Assembly (NCBI RefSeq): GCF_023746555.1
Contig: NZ_CP098755.1
Span: 1,809,001 to 1,873,000 of the forward strand
Length of the DNA stretch: 64,000 nt
Source of the DNA: Brevibacillus ruminantium
GTDB lineage: Bacteria; Bacillota; Bacilli; Brevibacillales; Brevibacillaceae
Direction: 5' to 3'
This document shows, piece after piece, positions 7,600-15,923 of the stretch; position 1 is the stretch's first letter; each line of letters begins with the position of its first letter. A model generated the notes under the pieces. That model was not told the DNA's origin. It did no database searches and saw nothing but the letters and a program-made list of their open reading frames with translations. The translations under genes were made by a program, and so were the position numbers.

Positions 7600-8256
7600 T
7601 ACAGACAGCAAGTTTATTACTATAATAAGTACTATCCATCTGAGATGGTGGGAAAGTGGTGAATGCGCGGATTTCCAGTCCGCTTCCGCTGGTCGTTCAT
7701 ACTCATCATTAAAAAAGAAAAAATAAGAACTCCTTGAGCGCAGCATATCTACTGAAATTTACCATTACAGACCAATCGGAGAACCAAACCGTAAGTACCG
7801 AAGGAGATATGCAAATACATAATGAACCAATTGATATTTGACATCGCTAATAAATTATAGCAATATATTTCGTGTGCGAAATACGAGTTGATCTTTTTGT
7901 CACCATACATAAACGGAAGATGGACGCTATCTGAAACACCAAAGAGAGCATGAAAAGAATCGTTAAAGCTATCGGCAAGTAAATCGAACTTGTTGTTTAA
8001 AAGATTGGCTCGTAAGGTTCTATGGCCACATTGAAAGAGTTGCGATTACCGAAAGCTCTAAAAAGTAGTCCGTGACGGGGGTGATTACGCCTTAGAAAAT
8101 ACCATAAGCAATGAGCAGGTGGCTCCAGTGGTATACAAGTATACAAGTATACAAAAAGCCACTGAGCTTATTGCACTGGCAACGTAGAGAATGGGAGATA
8201 CTACAAGCTGAAGCAATCCTGCAAATTACAACAAAAAGCTGCTACGATAAAACGAA
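7600..8256. other. non-coding, probably decayed sequence
   Basis: No open gene is supported here. Short stretches read like protein (for example about 28 codons near 7751-7840 and 40 codons ending near 8183) but in different frames with stops between them, so this looks like the remains of old genes or of an insertion. The only clear structure is the hairpin with GTATACAA repeats at 8122-8168. A mobile-element boundary may lie here, but I found no matching flanking repeats. Confidence 0.4.
8122..8168. repeat. hairpin enclosing three GTATACAA tandem repeats
   Basis: GTATACAA is repeated three times at 8131-8154. It is enclosed by CAGTGG (8126-8131) and CCACTG (8159-8164), extendable to GCTC/GAGC with one bulge. 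GTATAC is itself palindromic. The tract ends about 100 bp before the YitT gene, so it may be regulatory. Confidence 0.55.
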
Positions 8257-8269
8257 ATGAGGTTGTTAG

Positions 8270-9139
8270 ATGAAGACAGAACAAAAAAAACCAGCCATAT
8301 TGAAAAAAATTTTACGAGGACTAGCTGTGATCATCGGCGCATTTATTACCGCCTATGGACTCGAAGCCGTATTAATTCCGAACAGCGTATCCGACGGCGG
8401 CGTGACTGGTTTAAGCATCGTTGGATCAGAGCTGATCGGATTGCCGCTGGGACTCTTAATCGCGGTTCTTAATATTCCGTTTATATTTTTAGGATACAAG
8501 CAAATCGGAAAAAGCTTTGCGATTTATTCCGTCATCGGCATTGCCTCACTGGCCGTCGGCACTGCAGTCATGCATCACATCACGCCCATCATCGAAGGCG
8601 ATACGCTGCTGGTAACCGTTGTCGGCGGAATTATTATCGGCTTTGGAATGGGTCTGGCCTTACGGAATGGTGGAGCATTGGACGGTATTGATATGTTGGC
8701 TGTTTTGCTTTCCCGAAAATTGCCTTTCGGTACAAGCGATCTTATCTTATTCCTGAACACGTTCGTGTTTATCGTCGTCTCGAGCGTATTCGGCCTTCAG
8801 GGGGCTATTTTGTCCGGGATTGCTTATTTTATCGCCTCAAAAGTGATACATATCGTTGAAGAAGGTTTAAGCGGAGCAAAAACGTTTAAAATTATTACCA
8901 GACATCCCGAAGACATGGTAGAGACCATTCGTGTCCGCTTGGGGCGCAGTGCTACATATAATCTCGTACAAGGCGGATATTCCAACGAGCAGTTCAAAGA
9001 AATTACTTGCGTGATCAACCGATTGGAAGAAAGCAAAATGAAAGAAATCATCCAGGGCATTGACCCGAGTGCCTTTGTTATGGTGTACGATGTAGCAGAA
9101 GTGAGAGGCGGAAACTTCAAAAAGCACGATATCCATTAG
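8270..9139 (+). CDS. YitT family membrane protein
   Basis: A 289-aa integral membrane protein. Five to six hydrophobic segments lie in residues about 15-190 (VIIGAFITAYGLEAVLIPNS, LLIAVLNIPFIFLGYKQIG and others), with the family feature GGVTGLS near residue 45. A soluble C-terminal DUF2179 domain follows (FKIITRHPEDMVETIRVRLG onwards). Full length for the family. GAGGT precedes ATG 8270 at 6 nt. YitT proteins are widespread in Bacillales; their substrate is not established. The gene stands alone between non-coding tracts. Confidence 0.9.
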   Translation: MKTEQKKPAILKKILRGLAVIIGAFITAYGLEAVLIPNSVSDGGVTGLSIVGSELIGLPLGLLIAVLNIPFIFLGYKQIGKSFAIYSVIGIASLAVGTAVMHHITPIIEGDTLLVTVVGGIIIGFGMGLALRNGGALDGIDMLAVLLSRKLPFGTSDLILFLNTFVFIVVSSVFGLQGAILSGIAYFIASKVIHIVEEGLSGAKTFKIITRHPEDMVETIRVRLGRSATYNLVQGGYSNEQFKEITCVINRLEESKMKEIIQGIDPSAFVMVYDVAEVRGGNFKKHDIH

Positions 9140-9210
9140 AAGCGAGGGCGGCCTCACATGGCTCTGACCGTTTTTCGGCAGAGTGTCGGAGAAAAGCCAG
9201 ACAAAAAAGC

Positions 9211-9249
9211 TAGCCAAATAATCTAGCCAAATAATCTAGCCAAATAATC
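9211..9249. repeat. three tandem copies of a 13-bp unit
   Basis: TAGCCAAATAATC is repeated head to tail at 9211-9223, 9224-9236 and 9237-9249 without mismatch, 70 bp after the YitT stop. It is probably a slippage-prone microsatellite. No function is visible. Confidence 0.85.
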
Positions 9250-9416
9250 ACCCTGCGCTGTATGGTGAACTGTGACCCACAAGAGGGACTTTTGAAAAAG
9301 TAACCTCATATGGGTCCTTTCTGTTTTTGACGATTTTCCTGAATGTAGCTGTGATTGTAGCTGGTACCGATAATGTAGCTTGTACCTGTAAAGGAGAAGA
9401 ACTTGGAAAAAATACG

Positions 9417-9445
9417 TTGACATGATTTTGAGTACCAGCTAGTAT
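9417..9445 (+). promoter_or_regulatory. strong promoter upstream of the sugar-acid operon
   Basis: A perfect TTGACA at 9417-9422 is followed after 17 bp by TAGTAT (9440-9445); a perfect TATAAT at 9443-9448 overlaps it with a 20-bp spacer. It lies 420 bp before the first operon gene and upstream of both palindromes and the cre site, so these would act downstream of initiation if this is the operon promoter. It might instead serve a lost small gene. Confidence 0.55.
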
Positions 9446-9538
9446 AATTGTTAACAGAAAAGAATGAATTGATTGAATATTTAAATCCGCATAACGACGC
9501 AACAAGCGCTTTATTTTTTAGTGAAATATCAGAACCTG

Positions 9539-9555
9539 GTTTTATAATGTAAAAC
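9539..9555. promoter_or_regulatory. operator 1, GTTTTA-N5-TAAAAC palindrome
   Basis: GTTTTATAATGTAAAAC has 6-bp inverted arms around TAATG and contains a TATAAT at 9543-9548. The same palindrome recurs at 9673-9689 and, with three changes, at 22356-22372, each upstream of a catabolic transcription unit. It is therefore the likely binding site of the IclR regulator encoded at 21548. Confidence 0.7.
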
Positions 9556-9597
9556 AAGAGTGTTGAGTTGTATCAAATCCTGCCTTTTTTCATGAAT

Positions 9598-9611
9598 TGA
9601 CAACGCTTTCA
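9598..9611. promoter_or_regulatory. cre site for CcpA
   Basis: TGACAACGCTTTCA matches the Bacillus cre consensus TGWAANCGNTNWCA at 13 of 14 positions (the only miss is C at position 4). It lies between the two palindromes, which suggests carbon catabolite repression of the operon. Confidence 0.7.
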
Positions 9612-9672
9612 GTTCAACAGGAGAAGGCTTTTTTTAAAGTAAACTTTTTTTAAAGCAAAACTTCAAAACTGT

Positions 9673-9689
9673 GTTTTATATTGTAAAAC
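9673..9689. promoter_or_regulatory. operator 2, GTTTTA-N5-TAAAAC palindrome
   Basis: GTTTTATATTGTAAAAC has the same arms as operator 1, 134 bp further downstream, and a TATATT that could serve as a -10 box. Two sites this far apart could allow looping by a tetrameric IclR protein. The 180 bp between here and the first gene hold no ORF. Confidence 0.7.
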
Positions 9690-9868
9690 AAACAATGCAT
9701 GATCTTTTCTCTTCTCACACATGAATTCTCATTTGCGTCTATATGCGGCCGTTGTCGTGTTTTTCATTCCGTTTATGCATGAAATCATGACAAACTATGT
9801 TATTTAATTATCGTCAAAAATCCAATCGAGGAAGCAAATCGTTAATACGACATTCCGGGAGGCCTGCC

Positions 9869-10858
9869 ATGAAACCGAAAGTCTATCTCGCCACCACGGT
9901 ACCTGCGGAGGTGGAGGCGTACATCGCGGCGCATTGCGCCTATGGAAAATGGGACCAAAGGGAGCCGATTCCCCGCGAACGGCTGCTGGAGGAAATCTCC
10001 GATGCCGAAGGGTTGTTGACGGTGGGCGGACGCATCGATGGCGAGCTGCTCGAACTTGCTCCCAGACTGAAGGTGGTCAGCAATGTGTCGGTCGGATACA
10101 ACAACATGGACCTCGCAGCGATGAAGAAGCGGGGCGTCATGGGGACGAACACGCCGCACGTTCTGGACGAGACGGTAGCGGATCTGGCTTTCGCGTTGAT
10201 TTTGTCCACAGCCAGAAGGGTTCCCGAGCTGGATCGGCACGTAAAGGAAGGGAAATGGGAGAGGACCAGCGATGAGAGATTGTTTGGAGTGGATGTGCAC
10301 CATAAGACGCTGGGCATCATCGGTATGGGAAGAATCGGCGAAGCAATCGCCAGGCGGGGGAAACTCGGTTTTGGCATGGAGGTGCTTTATTACAACCGGA
10401 GACGCAAACCGGAAGCGGAGGAAAAGCTGGGTGTCGCCTACCGGCAGCTCGCGGACCTTTTAAGGGAATCCGATTTTGTCGTCTTGATGGTCCCGCTCCA
10501 GAAAGAAACGACGCACCTCATGGGCAGCGAGCAATTCGCCCTGATGAAGGAAACGGCGATCTTCATCAACACATCGCGGGGAAAAACGGTGGACGAGGCG
10601 GCTTTGATCGAAGCGCTGCGGGAAAAACAGATCTGGGGGGCGGGTCTGGACGTTTTTGACGAGGAACCCGTCTCCCCGGCCAACCCCTTGCTCGCCATGC
10701 CCAATGTGGTGACGCTTCCCCACATCGGATCGGCGACGCGTCAGACGAGGTTTGCCATGGCGATGGCCGCGGCGAAAAACCTGGTCGCAGCCGTGCAAGG
10801 ACAGGTGCCTCCCGATCTGATCCCCGAGCTAAGGGCCGGAGTGGAGGAACCGCAATGA
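9869..10858 (+). CDS. D-2-hydroxyacid dehydrogenase (glyoxylate/2-ketogluconate reductase type)
   Basis: A 329-aa NAD(P)-dependent enzyme that reduces 2-keto acids or oxidises D-2-hydroxy acids. The Rossmann motif is LGIIGMGRIGEA (about residue 150). The catalytic arginine lies in FINTSRGKTVDE, the glutamate in LDVFDEEP and the histidine in TLPHIGSAT. An in-frame ATG at 9797 exists, but GGGAGG sits 7 nt before ATG 9869, and family proteins begin here. It resembles GhrB/gluconate 2-dehydrogenase proteins; the true substrate is open. First gene of the sugar-acid cluster, just upstream of the TRAP transporter. Confidence 0.88.
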   Translation: MKPKVYLATTVPAEVEAYIAAHCAYGKWDQREPIPRERLLEEISDAEGLLTVGGRIDGELLELAPRLKVVSNVSVGYNNMDLAAMKKRGVMGTNTPHVLDETVADLAFALILSTARRVPELDRHVKEGKWERTSDERLFGVDVHHKTLGIIGMGRIGEAIARRGKLGFGMEVLYYNRRRKPEAEEKLGVAYRQLADLLRESDFVVLMVPLQKETTHLMGSEQFALMKETAIFINTSRGKTVDEAALIEALREKQIWGAGLDVFDEEPVSPANPLLAMPNVVTLPHIGSATRQTRFAMAMAAAKNLVAAVQGQVPPDLIPELRAGVEEPQ

Positions 10859-10883
10859 TCCATACAAATTGGAGGGATGAATC

Positions 10884-11876
10884 ATGAAAAAAAGGTGGGG
10901 AATCTTCCCGGGGCTCTTTCTGTCCACAGCCGTTATCCTTTCGGGGTGCGGGGGACAGTCGTCGCCAGCCAGCGTGACACCAAGCGAAGGAGGAACCCAA
11001 GCGGCCAAGGCGCACATCTTGAAGGTCGCCAACTACTTCGCCACGGACCACCCGCAAAACGTCGCCCTGCGGGAAAAGTTTCAAAAGATTGTGGAAGCGA
11101 AGTCCGATGGTACACTGCAGGTGCAAATTTACGACAACAGCAAGCTGGGTGCGGAAAAGGAATTATACGACGGTGTGCGCAACGGGACGATCGAAATGGG
11201 CATTCCAGGTCTGATCATGCAGGCCGACATCCCCAAGATGGCAGTGGGCGAATGGCCGTTTCTGTTCAAAGATTTCGCCCATGCCAAGAAAGTGTTTCAG
11301 GGACCGATCGGCAAAGAGATGACCGAGGAACTGGAAAGCAAACACGGTGTTCACCCGCTTGCCTGGAGCGCCAATGGCTTCCGGATGTTTTCCAGCAACA
11401 GAACGATTGCCAGCCTGGACGATTTCAAAGGGCTGCGTGTGAGAATGCCCAACATACCGAACTACATCACATTGGGCAAACTGCTGGGTACCAATGTCAC
11501 TCCGATGCCGATCTCCGAGGTGTTCACGGCACTCGAGCAAAAAGTGGTGGACGGCCAGGACAACCCGATTGCCACGTTGAGGGCTTCCGGCTGGTATGAA
11601 GTCCAGTCGGATGTGCTGGAATCCCGCCACATGTTCAGTCCCAATCTGTATATCATCAACGCCAAACTGTGGAACCAGCTCACTCCCGACCAGCAAACGA
11701 TCATCGAGGAAGCGGCGAAGGCATCCGCCGACTACGAATGGGAGCTGCTGGAAAAGAGCTACGAGGACGACAAGAAGTTCCTGCAGGAAAAGGGGATCAA
11801 ATTCACGGAGCCGGACGATTCGTTCAGACGGGCGATGGAGTCAGCGGCAGGGCCGCTCTATGACGACATCTATTAA
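10884..11876 (+). CDS. dctP: TRAP transporter substrate-binding lipoprotein DctP, cut short by an in-frame stop
   Basis: A 330-aa extracytoplasmic solute receptor for a TRAP carboxylate transporter. The signal peptide ends in lipobox LSGC at about residues 20-23, so it is a membrane-anchored lipoprotein. Family features are NGFRMFSSNRTIASLDDFKG and LRVRMPNIPN (conserved arginine that binds the carboxylate). The frame stops at TAA 11874-11876, yet the same frame continues for 17 codons (KHPWAKEIVEKIKAEAK, a normal DctP C-terminus) to TGA 11928-11930, which overlaps the ATG of the next gene. The TAA therefore looks like a recent nonsense change or a sequencing error. The shortened protein may still fold, because only the last helix is lost. 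Confidence 0.88.
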   Translation: MKKRWGIFPGLFLSTAVILSGCGGQSSPASVTPSEGGTQAAKAHILKVANYFATDHPQNVALREKFQKIVEAKSDGTLQVQIYDNSKLGAEKELYDGVRNGTIEMGIPGLIMQADIPKMAVGEWPFLFKDFAHAKKVFQGPIGKEMTEELESKHGVHPLAWSANGFRMFSSNRTIASLDDFKGLRVRMPNIPNYITLGKLLGTNVTPMPISEVFTALEQKVVDGQDNPIATLRASGWYEVQSDVLESRHMFSPNLYIINAKLWNQLTPDQQTIIEEAAKASADYEWELLEKSYEDDKKFLQEKGIKFTEPDDSFRRAMESAAGPLYDDIY

Positions 11877-11929
11877 AAGCATCCATGGGCGAAGGAAATC
11901 GTGGAGAAAATCAAAGCGGAGGCAAAGTG

Positions 11930-12502
11930 ATGAAAAAGGAGGGAAATCCGGTGCAGAAAGCTTCGAAAATCCTGAAGGTACTGCTGAATGGCACGATTGC
12001 GTTATCGTTGGCATTCATGGCTATTCTTGTTTTCGGAAACGTCGTATTGCGGTATTTATTCAATTCCGGAATTACGTGGTCGGAAGAGATGTCGCGCTTT
12101 CTGTTCGTCTGGCTGATCTTTCTGGGAGCCATCGGCGCATTGAAAGACAATGAGCACCTGTCCGTCGACATGCTCGTCAAGAGACTCTCGCCTAGGATGA
12201 AAAAACTGGTGTTTGTGATCACCAACGGACTGCTTCTCTACGTGCTTTGGCTCGTACTTGACGGCAGCTGGAAAATGACGCTGATCAACCTGAACAGCTC
12301 CGCCCCGGCAACCGGGTTGCCGCTCGGGTACGTGTACGGGATCGGGATCGTGATGAGCGTGTGTATGGCCATCGTCATCATCTCCAATCTGTACCGGGTG
12401 TTGTTTGGACACCGGTCTGTCGAGGAATTTGTCCGGGGGCGGGAATCCGAAGAAGAACTGCTGGCGTCCAGCCAACAAGTCGTGCAGGAGGGCGGGAGAT
12501 AG
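11930..12502 (+). CDS. dctQ: TRAP transporter small permease DctQ
   Basis: About 190 aa with four membrane segments (ALSLAFMAILVFGNVVLRYL, LFVWLIFLGAIGAL, LVFVITNGLLLYVLWLVL, VYGIGIVMSVCMAIVIISNL), the DctQ topology. It partners with the large permease and the binding protein for sodium-driven uptake. Several starts are possible: ATG 11930 overlaps the restored dctP stop as TGATG and has GGAGG 7 nt upstream, while GTG 11951 has AAGGAGGG 8 nt upstream. I chose 11930 because of the coupling. The stop abuts the ATG of dctM. Confidence 0.88.
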   Translation: MKKEGNPVQKASKILKVLLNGTIALSLAFMAILVFGNVVLRYLFNSGITWSEEMSRFLFVWLIFLGAIGALKDNEHLSVDMLVKRLSPRMKKLVFVITNGLLLYVLWLVLDGSWKMTLINLNSSAPATGLPLGYVYGIGIVMSVCMAIVIISNLYRVLFGHRSVEEFVRGRESEEELLASSQQVVQEGGR

Positions 12503-13780
12503 ATGACGCTGGGTATATTTCTTGGGTCCCTGCTGGCAGTGATGGCACTGGGTATGCCGATTGCCTTCGCCTTGCTCTTCAGCGGTGTCGCCCTGATGGT
12601 GTACATGGATATTTTCGACAGCCAAATTATCGCGCAGAACCTCATAAATGGCGCGGACAACTTTCCGCTGATGGCGATTCCGTTTTTTATCCTCGCGGGA
12701 GAGCTGATGAACGCGGGCGGCATTTCCAAACGGATCATCGCGTTTGCCTTGGCGCTGGTCGGCCACATCCGCGGCGGATTGGGCTACGTGGCGATCATGG
12801 GGAGCATCTTGTTTGCGGGGCTGTCCGGCTCTGCTGTGGCCGACACCGCAGCACTGGGGGCCATTTTGATCCCGATGATGGTAAAGGCGGGGTATGACCG
12901 AAACCGTTCAACCGGACTGATCGCCGCGGGCGGCATCATCGCTCCCATCATCCCTCCGAGCATTCCGATGATTATCTTTGGCGTGACCAGCGGGGTCTCG
13001 ATCACTAAGCTGTTCATGGCCGGAATTGTCCCGGGTCTCATGATCGGCATCGGTTTGATGGTCACCTGGAAACTGGTGGTCAGAAAGGGACAATTCGACG
13101 TGTATCCTCGCAAATCGCGGAGAGAGATCCTGGACGCGACGAAGGGAGCAGTCTGGGCGCTGATTCTCCCCGTCATTATCGTCGGCGGTCTTCGCGGCGG
13201 CGTGTTCACTCCCACTGAAGCTGCGGTCGTTGCCGCTTTTTACGCGCTGTTTGTCGGCGTGGTTGTATATCGGGAGTTGAAAATAGAGAAGCTTTACTCC
13301 ATTTTGGTCGCTTCCGCCAAGACAACGAGCGTTGTGATGTTTCTTGCCGCGGCGGCGATGGTCTCAGCCTGGTTGATCACGGTGGCGAACATTCCGGTGC
13401 TGCTGACTGATATGTTGGGGCCTTTGATCGAAAGTCCGCTGCTGTTGTTGATCGTGATCAACGTGATCGTCTTGATGGTGGGCACCGCGATGGATTTGAC
13501 ACCGACCATATTGATCCTGACGCCAGTCCTGATGCCGATCATCATCAAGGCGGGCATCGATCCGATCTACTTTGGCGTTCTGTTTATCCTGAACAACTGC
13601 ATCGGTTTGTTGACACCGCCGGTCGGGACTGTACTCAACGTCGCCTGTGGGGTAGGGAAGATCGGCATGGAAGACATCATGAAGGGAATTTGGCCGTTTT
13701 TGCTGGTGGAGATCCTGATTCTCTTTTTGCTGATCCTGTTCCCGTCGCTTGTGACGGTGCCACTACAATGGTTTATCTAA
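12503..13780 (+). CDS. dctM: TRAP transporter large permease DctM
   Basis: A 425-aa, very hydrophobic protein with about twelve membrane segments and the usual DctM features (PIAFALLFSG, PLMAIPFFILAGELMNAGGI, SGSAVADTAALG, PPSIPMIIFG, LTPPVGTVLNVACGV). This is the sodium-coupled translocation subunit. Its ATG follows the dctQ stop directly. It is the only large permease in the cluster although two binding proteins are present. Confidence 0.93.
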   Translation: MTLGIFLGSLLAVMALGMPIAFALLFSGVALMVYMDIFDSQIIAQNLINGADNFPLMAIPFFILAGELMNAGGISKRIIAFALALVGHIRGGLGYVAIMGSILFAGLSGSAVADTAALGAILIPMMVKAGYDRNRSTGLIAAGGIIAPIIPPSIPMIIFGVTSGVSITKLFMAGIVPGLMIGIGLMVTWKLVVRKGQFDVYPRKSRREILDATKGAVWALILPVIIVGGLRGGVFTPTEAAVVAAFYALFVGVVVYRELKIEKLYSILVASAKTTSVVMFLAAAAMVSAWLITVANIPVLLTDMLGPLIESPLLLLIVINVIVLMVGTAMDLTPTILILTPVLMPIIIKAGIDPIYFGVLFILNNCIGLLTPPVGTVLNVACGVGKIGMEDIMKGIWPFLLVEILILFLLILFPSLVTVPLQWFI

Positions 13781-13793
13781 GGGGGAGACATGC

Positions 13794-14819
13794 ATGCGCA
13801 AATGGAAAGTCGTCGTGACGGATTGGGAGTACGCCGATCTGCGGTATGAAGAGCAGGTGCTTAGCAGCGAACAGATCGAGCTCGTAGCAGTGCAATGCCG
13901 GACGGAGGAAGAGGTGATCGCCGCCTGTCGTGACGCAGACGCCTTGATCAACCAATACGCCCCGATCAGCCGCAAAGTCATTGAGAATCTGTCGAATTGC
14001 AAAGTGATCACCCGCTACGGAGTAGGAGTAAACACGATCGATCTGGGGGCAGCCACGGAAAAAGGGATCTGTGTGGCCAACGTGCCGGATTACTGCATGG
14101 ATGAAGTCGCGGATCACGCGCTTGCCTTGATCCTCGCCTGGACGCGCAAGGTTGTCGTCGCCAATCAAGCCGTGAAAAACGGCGTCTGGGACTTCAAGGT
14201 GACGCAGCCGATCGCGAGACTGCGCGGCAAGACACTCGGGCTGGTCGGATTCGGGAAGATTCCGCAGGCATTGGCCGAGAAAGTGAAACCGCTCGGACTT
14301 CGCGTCATCGCGTTTGACCCGTATGTGCCGGAAGCGGTGGCAGCTTCATACGGAGTGCAGATCGTGACACTCGATCAGCTTTGTGCGGACGCGGATATCG
14401 TGTCCGTCCATGCTCCGCTGACGGAAGCGACAGAAGGGCTGATGGGAGCTGGGCAGTTCGCTGCCATGAAGGAATCCGCGATTGTCATCAACACGTCGCG
14501 CGGACCTGTGATTGACGAGCAGGCGCTGATCCATGCGCTGAGGACGGGGAAAATCGCTGGTGCGGCTCTGGATGTGGTCGAGCGTGAGCCGATCGACACG
14601 GACAATCCGCTGCTTTCGATGGATAACGTCATCCTCACGCCGCATGTCGCCTGGTACTCGGAAGAAGCAGCCGCAGAAATGAGGGCCAAAGCGGCGATGG
14701 GCGTGGTTGATGTCCTGCTTCACGGCGAGTATCCGAAATATTTGGTCAACCATGAAGTGAAAGCAAGCGTTCCTCTGCAGGAGTGCTGTCCAGAAGCTCG
14801 CTATGCGGCCCTGGTGTAA
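13794..14819 (+). CDS. C-terminal-binding-protein-like D-2-hydroxyacid dehydrogenase
   Basis: A 341-aa NAD-dependent dehydrogenase, the second of its superfamily here. The nucleotide loop reads LGLVGFGKIPQALAE, where the third glycine of GxGxxG is replaced by proline, as often in the CtBP-like subgroup. Catalytic residues: arginine in VINTSRGPVIDE, glutamate in VEREPIDTDNP, histidine in ILTPHVAWYS. GGGGGAG precedes the ATG. It probably interconverts a 2-keto acid and a hydroxy acid in the imported substrate's pathway. Only about 37% of its length is shared in pattern with the first dehydrogenase, so it is not a recent duplicate. Confidence 0.88.
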   Translation: MRKWKVVVTDWEYADLRYEEQVLSSEQIELVAVQCRTEEEVIAACRDADALINQYAPISRKVIENLSNCKVITRYGVGVNTIDLGAATEKGICVANVPDYCMDEVADHALALILAWTRKVVVANQAVKNGVWDFKVTQPIARLRGKTLGLVGFGKIPQALAEKVKPLGLRVIAFDPYVPEAVAASYGVQIVTLDQLCADADIVSVHAPLTEATEGLMGAGQFAAMKESAIVINTSRGPVIDEQALIHALRTGKIAGAALDVVEREPIDTDNPLLSMDNVILTPHVAWYSEEAAAEMRAKAAMGVVDVLLHGEYPKYLVNHEVKASVPLQECCPEARYAALV

Positions 14820-14853
14820 ACGGGTGTGAAAGTCAAACGTTGGGGGGATTTTT

Positions 14854-15909
14854 GTGAAAAAGTGGTTGAGAAACATGGTTATCGGCTGTACTGTTCCCGC
14901 ACTGCTTTTGCTGGCAGGCTGCGGCGGATCGGGAGGAAGCGCAGCGACGTCTTCTCCGCAGACTCCTGCCACAGGGATACAAGAGCGGTCGATCAAAGCG
15001 GGGATCGGGTTGAATGAGGATCACCCGGAGGGGCAGGGACTGAAAAAATTCGCGGAGCTAGTCGACCAAAAGAGCGGAGGAAAGCTGAAGGTGCAGCCGT
15101 ACTACGCCGCCCAGCTTGGGGATGACAAAAAAATGACGGAAGCCCTGCAAGCCGGTCTGCAGGAGATCACAATTCCCTCCACTTCGCCGTTGGTTGGTGA
15201 CATCAAGGAATACGCGGTTTTTGACTTCCCCTTCATTTTCAATGAAGAGAAGGAAGCGCATGCCGTGCTGGACGGTCCAGTGGGCCAGAAGCTGCTTGAG
15301 AAACTGCCAGCCCATAACCTGATCGGGCTCGGATATTGGGAAAACGGGTTCCGCAACCTGACGAACAGCAAGCATCCGGTGGCAAAAGCGGAAGACTTCA
15401 AAGGACTGAGAATCCGCACCATGCAGAATCAGGTCCATCTCGCAGCGTTCCAGGCATTGGGGGCCAATCCGTCGCCGATGGCGTTCTCCGAAGTGTTCAG
15501 CGCGCTGGAAAGCCGCACCGTTGATGGGCAGGAGAATCCGCTCGCTACGATCAAATCGAACAAATACAACGAAGTGCAGGGCTATTTGAGCTTGACGAAG
15601 CACGTCTATACTCCGTTCGTGTTCCTTGTCAGCAAAAAGTTCCGGGATAAGCTCTCCGAAGAGGAGCGGCAAATTTTGCGCGATTCGGCTGTCGAGGCGG
15701 GAAAATACCAGCGGGAGTTGAACTTCAGCGAGAATCAAAAGGCGCTCGAAGATTTAAAGGCGGCAGGCATGAAGGCCAATGAGGTATTGGCGGAAGAAAT
15801 GGCGCGCATGCAGGAGGTCATCAAGCCCGTGATCGATAAATTCGCCAAAGAGATCGGTGAGGAGCTCGTCAAGGAGATGTACGACGAGGTCGCCAAGGTT
15901 CGGAAGTAA
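14854..15909 (+). CDS. second TRAP substrate-binding lipoprotein (DctP family)
   Basis: A 351-aa solute receptor with a lipoprotein signal (LLLAGCGGSGG, cysteine near residue 23). Diagnostic segments are ENGFRNLTNSKHPVAKAEDF, LRIRTMQNQVHL with the carboxylate-binding arginine, and FSEVFSALESRTVDGQENP. It starts at GTG 14854 after a GGGGGG site. Unlike the first DctP its C-terminus is complete (ELVKEMYDEVAKVRK). No dctQM pair follows, so it probably shares the permease at 11930-13780, or substitutes for the truncated receptor. It differs clearly in sequence from the first receptor and so may bind another substrate. Confidence 0.9.
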   Translation: MKKWLRNMVIGCTVPALLLLAGCGGSGGSAATSSPQTPATGIQERSIKAGIGLNEDHPEGQGLKKFAELVDQKSGGKLKVQPYYAAQLGDDKKMTEALQAGLQEITIPSTSPLVGDIKEYAVFDFPFIFNEEKEAHAVLDGPVGQKLLEKLPAHNLIGLGYWENGFRNLTNSKHPVAKAEDFKGLRIRTMQNQVHLAAFQALGANPSPMAFSEVFSALESRTVDGQENPLATIKSNKYNEVQGYLSLTKHVYTPFVFLVSKKFRDKLSEEERQILRDSAVEAGKYQRELNFSENQKALEDLKAAGMKANEVLAEEMARMQEVIKPVIDKFAKEIGEELVKEMYDEVAKVRK

Positions 15910-15923
15910 AGGAGGATCGGCAC

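Noticed and set aside
7640-7720. Possible T-box or similar riboswitch before yitT
   Set aside because: No T-box (GGGTGG...ACCGCG) sequence or antiterminator could be found; only loosely G-rich stretches.
9452-9556. 34 codons from TTG that read like protein (EKNELIEYLNPHNDATSALF)
   Set aside because: No ribosome site or ATG, and the stop codon lies within operator 1. Too short and unsupported to call; perhaps a gene remnant.
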